Origin: CAVQFC01 sp036497895
Lineage (GTDB): Bacteria; Acidobacteriota; Vicinamibacteria; Vicinamibacterales; CAVVIG01
Assembly: GCA_036497895.1 (NCBI GenBank)
Contig: DASXIR010000263.1
Span: forward strand, 1-31,846
Length of the DNA stretch: 31,846 nucleotides
Direction of reading: 5' to 3'
The notes under the pieces: generated by a model
What the model was told of the DNA's origin: nothing
The model's database searches: none
Seen by the model: the letters and a program-made list of their open reading frames with translations, nothing else
Shown: one piece after another, positions 8,295-15,020 of the stretch
Numbering within the stretch: the stretch's first letter is position 1
Layout: each line of letters starts with the position of its first letter
Position numbers and translations under genes: made by a program

Positions 8295-8300
8295 TCGAGC

Positions 8301-9149
8301 ATGCCCAGCCCACGCGAATTGACCGCCCAGCAGAAAGCGCAATGGAGTGCCGCGGCCTCCGGCTGGGAACGCTGGGGCAGCTGGTTCGAGCGCCAGAGCG
8401 GCGATCTCAGTGACTGGATGTGCGACGCCGCCGGCGTCGGTCCAGGCAGCCGCGTGCTCGATCTGGCATGCGGCCCCGGACCGATTGCCGTTCTCGCTTC
8501 GCAACGCGTCCGTCCTGACGGACATGTCGTCGCGACCGATCTTTCGCCGGAGATGGTCGCCATCACCGTTCGCAGCAAGCTCCGCCTCGGTCTCGAGAAT
8601 CTCGAAGTCGTGGAAATGGACATGCAGGCGCTGACGCTTCCCGACAGATCGTTCGATGCGACCACCTGCCGGTTCGGTTTGATGTTCTGCCCCGACCCGG
8701 TGCTGGGAGCGGCGGAAGCCCTGCGGGTGCTGCGCCAGGGTGGGCGCTACGCGGTCGCGGTGTGGGACCTTCCGCCAAAGAACCCGTTCTTCACCGCGTG
8801 GACCGGCGCGCTCGGCGAATTCATGCCGATGCCGCCGCCCGATCCGACTGCGCCTGGCATCTTCAGGCTGGCACCTCCGGGCGAGTTGGAACGGGTCCTG
8901 CGCACCGCAGGCTTTACCGACATCGTGGTCGAGTCGCGGCCCATCGAGATGACATACACGTCGCTCGACGAGTATTGGACCATTCAAACCGAGCTGGCGG
9001 CGCCACTTCGCACCGCCATGGCGACCCTCGCCGCCGACGACATCGGCCGTCTGAAGGCACAGGTGTTCGAGTCCCTGCGACCGTACATGCGCGGCGACGC
9101 CGTCCACCTTGCGGCGGTGCCACTGTGCGCGTCGGCTTCAAAACCATAG
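8301..9149 (+). CDS. UbiE/COQ5-type class I SAM methyltransferase
   Basis: Cytosolic 282-aa methyltransferase. Motif I VLDLACGPG is at 52-60, followed by VVATDLSPEMV (motif II, acidic residue for the SAM ribose), DMQALTLPDRSFDATTCRFGLMF (motif IV/post-II in the ubiquinone/menaquinone methyltransferase style) and ALRVLRQGGRYAV (motif V). The layout resembles small-molecule C- or O-methyltransferases such as UbiE, but no quinone-pathway gene is nearby, so the substrate is open. ATG 8301 has no ribosome site; MPSPRELTAQQ is a plausible N-terminus. The stop is 7 nt before the GTG of the VOC gene, so the two are probably cotranscribed. Confidence 0.85.
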   Translation: MPSPRELTAQQKAQWSAAASGWERWGSWFERQSGDLSDWMCDAAGVGPGSRVLDLACGPGPIAVLASQRVRPDGHVVATDLSPEMVAITVRSKLRLGLENLEVVEMDMQALTLPDRSFDATTCRFGLMFCPDPVLGAAEALRVLRQGGRYAVAVWDLPPKNPFFTAWTGALGEFMPMPPPDPTAPGIFRLAPPGELERVLRTAGFTDIVVESRPIEMTYTSLDEYWTIQTELAAPLRTAMATLAADDIGRLKAQVFESLRPYMRGDAVHLAAVPLCASASKP

Positions 9150-9156
9150 GCACATC

Positions 9157-9624
9157 GTGCTGAAATCGAACCCGATCGTCGCATTCGTCGCCACCACCGA
9201 CCCTGCCCGGGCGAAGACGTTCTATGCCGGAACGCTGGGACTCCGGCTCGTCAGCGAAGACGGCTTCGCGCTCGTGTTCGACGCTGGCGGAACGATGCTG
9301 CGAATTGCCACCGTCCCGGAACACGAACCGGCCGGCTACACGGTGCTTGGCTGGCTGGTTCGCGACATCGAGCGCAGCGTCCACGACCTGCGGTCGAAAG
9401 GCGTCGCCTTCAACGTCTACGACGGCATGGGTCAGGACGAGCACGGCATCTGGTCGGCGCCGAGCGGTGCGCGCGTGGCGTGGTTTACCGATCCGGACGG
9501 CAACACGTTGTCGCTGACCGGGATTGCGCGCTCGAAACCACAGCGATCGCCCGCTCGTAAAGCCGCAGCCAGGCCGATTCGGAAGTCGAAGGCGAAGGCG
9601 GTGCGGACGTCACGACGGCGCTGA
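9157..9624 (+). CDS. VOC-fold (glyoxalase/dioxygenase superfamily) protein with basic tail
   Basis: A 155-aa vicinal-oxygen-chelate protein. Two beta-alpha-beta-beta-beta modules are seen: residues 6-60 (VAFVATTDPARAKTFYAGTL) and 61-122, ending WFTDPDGNTLSL, the usual VOC C-terminal block. The family includes metal-dependent lyases, dioxygenases and resistance proteins; the reaction cannot be assigned here. GTG 9157 is chosen as start because the VOC fold begins a few residues later. An in-frame ATG at 9109 would add 16 residues lying inside the preceding gene. The last 30 residues are Lys/Arg/Ala/Pro-rich and resemble a histone H1-like tail. It converges with another VOC gene 13 nt away. Confidence 0.82.
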   Translation: MLKSNPIVAFVATTDPARAKTFYAGTLGLRLVSEDGFALVFDAGGTMLRIATVPEHEPAGYTVLGWLVRDIERSVHDLRSKGVAFNVYDGMGQDEHGIWSAPSGARVAWFTDPDGNTLSLTGIARSKPQRSPARKAAARPIRKSKAKAVRTSRRR

Positions 9625-9637
9625 GCGATCGGCGGCG

Positions 9638-10063
9638 TCAGTACGACGGCCAGACGCCGGGCGTCGCGAGTTCGACCGAGCGGTTATCCGGATCGCGGAA
9701 ATAAAGACTCAGTCCACCGCGGTCCCACCGCACACGACTCTCGACGCTGATGCCGAGCGCGGCAAGGCGCGACTCCCACGCGGGGATTGCGGACGCGTCG
9801 ATCGCGAGCGCAAAGTGCCCGGGGCCGGCCGCGTCATGCCCCGGAATCCGCCCACCGGGCATATCGAGCGGGGTTGCTGCGCCTTTCTGAAACAGCAGCA
9901 GGACCGTGCCCTCGCCGGCGTCGATGGCGACGAGACGATCAGTCTCCAGCATCGGCGTGACGTCGAGCAGCTGAATATAAAACGCTGCAGTCCGCCGAAG
10001 ATCGTCGCAGTCGAGTGCGGTTTCGAGAACACGCCGGACGCGGGCGACGGTGGGCTCAGACAT
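9638..10063 (-). CDS. VOC-fold (glyoxalase-like) protein
   Basis: A 141-aa protein with two VOC modules: RRVLETALDCDDLRRTAAFY at the start, GPGHFALAID opening the second half (the His sits at a usual metal-ligand position) and LYFRDPDNRSVELATPG at the end, where the Glu is the usual last ligand. Probably a metal-dependent enzyme of unknown substrate. ATG 10063 lies 5 nt after the P450 stop. The open frame continues upstream inside the P450 gene, but that part has no VOC similarity and is a shadow. It is the last gene of the sortilin, membrane protein, P450, VOC operon. Confidence 0.85.
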   Translation of the reverse strand: MSEPTVARVRRVLETALDCDDLRRTAAFYIQLLDVTPMLETDRLVAIDAGEGTVLLLFQKGAATPLDMPGGRIPGHDAAGPGHFALAIDASAIPAWESRLAALGISVESRVRWDRGGLSLYFRDPDNRSVELATPGVWPSY

Positions 10064-10068
10064 CGAGA

Positions 10069-11397
10069 TCAGCGCCGCTCGAGGGTCATGCGCATGCCAT
10101 GTTTCGCCCGGAGCGTGACCAGCGGCTGCGTCTCGACCGGATGACCGGCGACCAGACGCGGCTTCCAGTGCTGCGCCAGCGTAGCCACCAGCAGCACGAG
10201 CTCCATCCAGGCGAACGGCTCGCCGATGCATTGGCGCGGTCCGCCGCCAAACGGAAAATACGCAAACTTCGGCAACGTCGCCCGAAACGCTGGCGTCCAC
10301 CGATCCGGATCGAACTGCTCGGGGCTCGGGAAGTATCTCGCGTCGCGCTGGATGATGTACGGGCTCATCACGAAGATCGATCGTGGCGGCGCCACGAAGT
10401 CGCCGATGGTGAACGCGTCGATGGCACGCCGGCCGATGATCCAGGCCGGCGGATACAACCGCATCGCTTCGGTGACCACCCGCTCGACGTACGGGAGCGC
10501 GCCGGTATCCGCCGTGGCCGGCAGGCGGCCGTTCAGCACACGGTCGATCTCCTCGTGCATTCTGGCTTCGACATCCGGCGACTGACTGAGCAGGTACCAC
10601 GTCCACGTCAGCGCATTGGCGGTGGTCTCGTGACCCGCAAGAAAGATCGTCATCGCCTCGTCGCGCACCTGCACGTCGGTCATGCCGCGGCCGTCGTCTT
10701 CGTCCTGCGCGGCGAGCAGCATCGACAGCAGATCGCCCTGATCGCGGCCGCTGGCGCGGTGGTCGGCGATCATCCGGTAGATGATCGCGTCGAGCCGGCC
10801 TCGCGCCAGACGCGCACGGCGCAGGCGCGGTACCGGCAGCCGCTCGATCACGTCCGAGAACGGTAGCATCGTCAGCCAGAAGGTGTCCATCACCGAGGTG
10901 AGCGCCTCTCCGACTGCGGCCGCCTGCTGCTCGACGTCGACGTTGAACAACGTCTTGCCGACAATCGACAGGGTGAGGCGATTCATTTCGCGCGCGATGT
11001 CGACCGCGGCGCCATCAACCCAGCTCCGGCGCATCCGGTCCGCGTGGGTCACCATCGTGTCGCCGTAGCCGGCGATGCGCGTGTGGTGAAACGCCGGCTG
11101 CATCAGCCGCCGCTGCCGCAGGTGGACGGCGCCTTCGCTGGTCAGCAGGCCATTGCCGAGCACACGCTTGGTCCGCTCGAGGCCGCGACTCTTGGTGAAG
11201 TTGCGATTACTGGTGACGAGGATGTCCTTCACGATCTGCGGATCGCTGACCAGGAACACGCGCTCGCCGCCGAGGCGCACTGTCGCGAGGTCGCCGTAAG
11301 TGCTTGCGAGGTTCGAGAAGAACACCAGTGGATTGCGGCCAGGCCGGTACACCAGCGACTGCAGCAGCGATGGTTTCGGGCCGCGGGGAGTGGTCAT
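10069..11397 (-). CDS. Cytochrome P450
   Basis: Complete soluble bacterial P450 (442 aa), a haem monooxygenase needing external redox partners, none of which is in the window. Landmarks in order: C-helix block (HLRQRRLMQPAF, 92-103), I-helix oxygen-binding AGHETT (254-259), K-helix ExxR (E310, R313), the meander FDPDRW (362-367) and the haem loop FPFGGGPRQC with ligand Cys390. The sequence is closest in style to class II-like bacterial families (CYP102/CYP110-like); the substrate is unknown. ATG 11397 overlaps the upstream stop as ATGA; ATG 11403 is two codons longer. The frame stays open far upstream but only as a shadow of the membrane-protein gene. Downstream is a VOC gene at 5 nt. Confidence 0.93.
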   Translation of the reverse strand: MTTPRGPKPSLLQSLVYRPGRNPLVFFSNLASTYGDLATVRLGGERVFLVSDPQIVKDILVTSNRNFTKSRGLERTKRVLGNGLLTSEGAVHLRQRRLMQPAFHHTRIAGYGDTMVTHADRMRRSWVDGAAVDIAREMNRLTLSIVGKTLFNVDVEQQAAAVGEALTSVMDTFWLTMLPFSDVIERLPVPRLRRARLARGRLDAIIYRMIADHRASGRDQGDLLSMLLAAQDEDDGRGMTDVQVRDEAMTIFLAGHETTANALTWTWYLLSQSPDVEARMHEEIDRVLNGRLPATADTGALPYVERVVTEAMRLYPPAWIIGRRAIDAFTIGDFVAPPRSIFVMSPYIIQRDARYFPSPEQFDPDRWTPAFRATLPKFAYFPFGGGPRQCIGEPFAWMELVLLVATLAQHWKPRLVAGHPVETQPLVTLRAKHGMRMTLERR

Positions 11398-11750
11398 CGC
11401 CATTCCGGATCGTAGCCTCGACGCCGCTGCTTCTGCTCGACGCTGAGGCTGATCGCGAACAACGCGAACACCTCGATCAGACCGATGAACGCGTACAAGG
11501 CATAGCGCATGAACGCGCCCGGCGTCGGCAGACAGACGTAACCGGCGTCGATACAGCGGCGGGCGAGAAGATCGAGCTCGGCATACTCGCGGAGGATCAA
11601 CGCCATCGCGGTGCCGAAAATCACCATCGAACCGGCGATGTTGCCAAGAATCATCTGCTGACTGCGCCAGCAGCTGTAGGCGACGAGGGTCCCGACCAGC
11701 GGCGGCACCAGCACCATCACGCCAATCCACGGCCAGCTCAACCCGTTCAC
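11394..11750 (-). CDS. Small membrane protein of unknown function
   Basis: 118 aa with three likely membrane helices: about residues 8-25 (WIGVMVLVPPLVGTLVAY), 33-53 (ILGNIAGSMVIFGTAMALIL) and 79-103 (FMRYALYAFIGLIEVFALFA). Two cysteines (in RRCIDAGYVCLP) lie in the loop between helices two and three and could form a disulfide. The tail is short and basic. I do not recognise a family. The start is GTG at 11750, supported by GAGG six nt upstream. It begins 13 nt after the sortilin-like gene and its TGA overlaps the P450 ATG. It may be a membrane partner of the P450, but this is inference from context only. Confidence 0.75.
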   Translation of the reverse strand: MNGLSWPWIGVMVLVPPLVGTLVAYSCWRSQQMILGNIAGSMVIFGTAMALILREYAELDLLARRCIDAGYVCLPTPGAFMRYALYAFIGLIEVFALFAISLSVEQKQRRRGYDPEWR

Positions 11751-11763
11751 TCGTCGCCTCGAT

Positions 11764-14493
11764 TCAACGCCGCTCTCGCGGATCGGGGTTGACGGTCAGC
11801 GGCTGCGAATAGCTGCGCCCGTCCACAGTCAACCTGACCGTGAATGCGCCTGGGCCGACCGGTGGAGGTCCACCGCGGCCACCGCCACCGCCGCCTCGAC
11901 CACCGCGCCCTCGGCCACCTGGCGCCGGTGCCTCGGGACGGAAATCCCACACAAAACGGTGCATGCCGGCGCCGGCCGAGAGCTGCGCCGGCGGACGCTG
12001 CCACACAGCGTTGACGTTGAGCGTGTTCGGATCGATCGCCGGCGACGGATCCGCGCTCGAATAGCGTCGGACGACGGCTCCGGCAGCGTCGAGGATCTCC
12101 ATAGTCACTGGGCCTGCCGGCGCGGCGCCGATGAAATAGTCGATGAGCGCTCCGATCGGCGCGTTCTCCGCCTCGGGTTCGTCCTTCTGCGTCGGCGTGC
12201 CATCGTCAGTGTTCGGCGGCAGCAGGATGCCGTCGGCCGGCTTGAACAGATGCGCGGCGGCGGTTGCGATTTCTGGCGTCACCTGGCGCAGCGCGCTGAT
12301 GTCGTCGAGCAACCAGAAACCACGGCCGTGCGTCGCCACGATCAGGTCATCGCCGTGAAACGCCAGGTCGCGCATCGAGCACGGTGGCAGGTTGAGTTGC
12401 AGCGACTGCCAGTGGTCGCCCTCGTCGAACGAGACGAACACGCCGAGTTCTGTGCCGGCAACGAGCAGCCCGCGTCGTTTCGGATCCTCTTTGATCGTCT
12501 GCAGGTAGACGCCGGCAGGCAAACCGTTGACGATTTTCTGCCACGTCTTGCCGGCGTCCCTGGTGCGGTAGAGATACGGTTCGTTGTCCTCCAGCCGATG
12601 ACGATCGACCGCCGCGTAGGCCGCGTTGGCGTCGAAATGCGACGCTTCGAGCATGACCACCTTGCTCCACGCGGTCACGCCGGGCGGGGTCACGTTCTGC
12701 CAGGTCTTGCCGTCATCTGGCGTCACGTGAATGTAGCCATCGTCGGTCCCGATCCAGAGAACGGGAGCGCGCACCGGTGATGGCGCGATTGTGTAGATGA
12801 CGCCAAGCCGCTTGGACTGCGCCGGCACGTCGGCGGCAGTGGCGGCATCGAGATTCGGAGGCGCGCCGGGGTTCTCGCGCGTCATGTCGTCGCTGATGCG
12901 GGCCCAATGTCGTCCGCCGTCGCTCGTCTTGAACAGATACTGATCGCTGAAGTAAAGCGCGTGCTGGTCCGCCGGCGAAAACACCAGCGGCAATGTCCAT
13001 GTATGCCGAGGCGGCGTCGGCAGGTCGACCTCGGGAGAGATTTGATCGACCTTGCCCGTATTGACATTGCATTTCTCGACGGTACCGCCGAACACCACAT
13101 CCGGGTCGAGCGGATCGGGTGCGGTGAACCCGCTTTCACCTCCGGCGCAGAGTGGTTCCCAATCGCGCATGGTGATACCGAGGAACCGGCCGCGCGATCG
13201 CACGCGGACGGCTCCACTATCCTGCTGCGCACCGGTCACCCAGTACGGAAAAGAGTTGTCCGCAGCCACACGATAGACTTGCGCCGTCGGCTGGTTCAGC
13301 CACGAACTCCACGTCGGATGCTCGCTCAGACCGTCGACGCTGACGACCGCGCCCTGGTCACCGCCGAGAATCATCCGGCTGCCGTCATCGGCCGCGATCC
13401 ACAGCTGGTGATAGTCGTCACCGCCTGGCGACCCCTTGAATGGTTCGCCGAACGTCCGTCCACCGTCGCGCGATCGGTAAACACCTGTGTTGGACACGTA
13501 GACGAGATCCGGATTCTTCGGATCGACGACGACTTTCCCGAAATACCAGCCTCGTCCCCAGATGCGGCTGTCGCCAGAGACTTTGCTCCAGCTCGTCCCG
13601 CCGTCGTCAGATCGGAAGAGGCCGCCTTCCTTCGCGTCGACGATCGCGTACACCCGCTGACCGGCCGAAGGCGCGACTGCGATGCCGATTCGACCGAGGC
13701 CGTCGATCGGAAGGCCCTGCGTCAGCGGCTGCCAGGTCGTGCCACCGTCGGTGGACTTGAACAACCCGCTGCCCGGGCCGTAGGACGGCGGATAAATGCT
13801 CCATGGCGGACGACGGGTGTTCCAGAGAGCGGCGTAGATCGTCTGAGCGTTGGCCGGGTCGAACGCCAGATCGACAGCGCCGACGTCATTGTTCCTGAAC
13901 AGAACCTTCTGCCAGGTCGCGCCGCCGTCGCGGGTCCGGAACACGCCGCGATCCGGGTTGCCGCCATACGCGTGGCCCAGGGCGGCCACGAACACCACGT
14001 CCGGGTTCTTCGGATCGACGAGCACGCGCGCAATCTGTCGCGTGTCGTCGAGGCCGACGTGCGTCCAGGTCCGGCCGGCATCACGGGACTTGTACATTCC
14101 GTTCCCATACGAAATCTGGGATCGCATGTCCGACTCGCCGGTGCCGACGTAGACCACGTCAGCGTTCGAGGCAGCTACCGCAATGGCCCCAATCGAGGCG
14201 ATCGGCTGTGAATCAAAAATCGGCAGCCAGGTGCGCCCGCTGTTGGTGGACTTCCAGACGCCGCCGCCGACCGATCCGAAATAGAAGCTGTTGGGTTGGC
14301 CGGGGACACCGCTGACGGAGTTGACGCGCCCGCCCCTGAACGGTCCGATCATCCGCCAGCGTAAACCTCCGAACAGCGCGGGATCGATCCCCTGCGACTG
14401 CGCCTGAAGCGCGGAAAGCGCGCTGACAACGACTGGCGCCACCAGAGCGAGCACGACGAACGCGAGACGATAGTAACGACTTTTCATTGGCAC
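11764..14493 (-). CDS. Exported Vps10/sortilin-like BNR-repeat protein
   Basis: A 909-aa secreted beta-propeller protein of the Vps10/sortilin-like, BNR/Asp-box family abundant in Acidobacteriota. It has an N-terminal signal helix (about residues 9-30) and then repeated Asp-box motifs of the form S-x-D-G-G-x-T-W: STNSGRTW, SRDAGRTW, TRDGGATW, STDGGTTW, SDDGGTSW, SRDGGRTF, TSDGGRHW, TRDAGKTW. These make one or two propellers up to about residue 740; an Ig-like region follows. A Gly/Arg-rich stretch at about 850-876 precedes a last beta segment. Function is not established; the family is often misannotated as glycosyl hydrolase, and no catalytic residues are evident. The start is GTG 14493 (GGGG about 6 nt upstream) or ATG 14487. 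Confidence 0.88.
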   Translation of the reverse strand: MPMKSRYYRLAFVVLALVAPVVVSALSALQAQSQGIDPALFGGLRWRMIGPFRGGRVNSVSGVPGQPNSFYFGSVGGGVWKSTNSGRTWLPIFDSQPIASIGAIAVAASNADVVYVGTGESDMRSQISYGNGMYKSRDAGRTWTHVGLDDTRQIARVLVDPKNPDVVFVAALGHAYGGNPDRGVFRTRDGGATWQKVLFRNNDVGAVDLAFDPANAQTIYAALWNTRRPPWSIYPPSYGPGSGLFKSTDGGTTWQPLTQGLPIDGLGRIGIAVAPSAGQRVYAIVDAKEGGLFRSDDGGTSWSKVSGDSRIWGRGWYFGKVVVDPKNPDLVYVSNTGVYRSRDGGRTFGEPFKGSPGGDDYHQLWIAADDGSRMILGGDQGAVVSVDGLSEHPTWSSWLNQPTAQVYRVAADNSFPYWVTGAQQDSGAVRVRSRGRFLGITMRDWEPLCAGGESGFTAPDPLDPDVVFGGTVEKCNVNTGKVDQISPEVDLPTPPRHTWTLPLVFSPADQHALYFSDQYLFKTSDGGRHWARISDDMTRENPGAPPNLDAATAADVPAQSKRLGVIYTIAPSPVRAPVLWIGTDDGYIHVTPDDGKTWQNVTPPGVTAWSKVVMLEASHFDANAAYAAVDRHRLEDNEPYLYRTRDAGKTWQKIVNGLPAGVYLQTIKEDPKRRGLLVAGTELGVFVSFDEGDHWQSLQLNLPPCSMRDLAFHGDDLIVATHGRGFWLLDDISALRQVTPEIATAAAHLFKPADGILLPPNTDDGTPTQKDEPEAENAPIGALIDYFIGAAPAGPVTMEILDAAGAVVRRYSSADPSPAIDPNTLNVNAVWQRPPAQLSAGAGMHRFVWDFRPEAPAPGGRGRGGRGGGGGGRGGPPPVGPGAFTVRLTVDGRSYSQPLTVNPDPRERR

Positions 14494-14515
14494 GTTGATC
14501 CCCAGGGCTTGCTTG

Positions 14516-14521
14516 ATTCTA
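14516..14521 (-). promoter_or_regulatory. Putative -10 box for the sortilin/P450 operon
   Basis: TAGAAT on the - strand lies 22 nt upstream of the GTG start of the sortilin-like gene, with GGGG between them as a possible ribosome site. The same hexamer precedes the serine hydrolase and aminotransferase genes. It falls in the loop of a small GCTTG/CAAGC hairpin (14511-14527). No -35 is seen. Confidence 0.35.
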
Positions 14522-14548
14522 ACAAGCGTGTTGACGCCTGCGATCGAG

Positions 14549-14920
14549 CTAATGCGTTGGACGAGTTGCCCAGAATGCCCACGCGACGAACACCGCCTGC
14601 AGCGGCAGGCGCAGGTAGAGGAATGCGACCGGGATGTCGGAAAAACGATCCGGGTTGATCGCCATGTAAAGATTGGCGGGAAACACCGCGATCAACAGCA
14701 GCACCAGTCCCCAACCCGCCGCTGACCGGACCGACGGGACCAGCACGCCGACCCCACCCAGCACTTCGAAGAGCCCGCTGACGTAGACCAGGGACAGTGG
14801 CGAGGGCAGCGACGGCGGCGTGATGCGCACGTAGAACGACGGGTTGACGAAGTGATTCGCGCCGGCGGCGACGAAGAACACTGCAAGCGCCAGCAACGCC
14901 CACTTCCGGAGTCCATGCAT
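14549..14920 (-). CDS. DoxX-like small membrane protein
   Basis: 123 aa with four likely membrane helices: residues 7-22, about 45-63 (LVYVSGLFEVLGGVGVLV), about 66-85 and about 98-118. The pattern GxNHFVNPSFYVRITPPSLP, then GLFEVLGG and a C-terminal AFLYLRLPLQ-type helix, matches the DoxX/DUF4267-like small membrane protein family. Members sit in the inner membrane; some partner with oxidoreductases, but no biochemical role can be assigned here. ATG 14920 is used; ATG 14916 is in another frame. It is 55 nt upstream of the sortilin-like gene and separated from the gene before it by a repeat-rich 94-nt gap. Confidence 0.82.
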   Translation of the reverse strand: MHGLRKWALLALAVFFVAAGANHFVNPSFYVRITPPSLPSPLSLVYVSGLFEVLGGVGVLVPSVRSAAGWGLVLLLIAVFPANLYMAINPDRFSDIPVAFLYLRLPLQAVFVAWAFWATRPTH

Positions 14921-14933
14921 AAGTACAGTCTGT

Positions 14934-15020
14934 CTAAAGCCGGACGCTGCAGAGAGTGACTACCGACTAAAGCCGGACACTAAAAACGGCGACTACCGGC
15001 GTCCCAACTATCGACTATCG
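14934..15020. repeat. ACTATCG/GACTACC heptad-type repeats at the 3' end of the MFS/spermidine synthase gene
   Basis: ACTATCG occurs twice in tandem (15007-15013, 15014-15020). GACTACC and GACTAAA are adjacent at 14958-14971, GACTACC recurs at 14991-14997, and the 12-mer CTAAAGCCGGAC occurs at 14934-14945 and 14967-14978 (33-bp period). The stop codon of the upstream gene (TAG on the - strand, 15017-15015) lies inside the first heptad. Confidence 0.65.
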
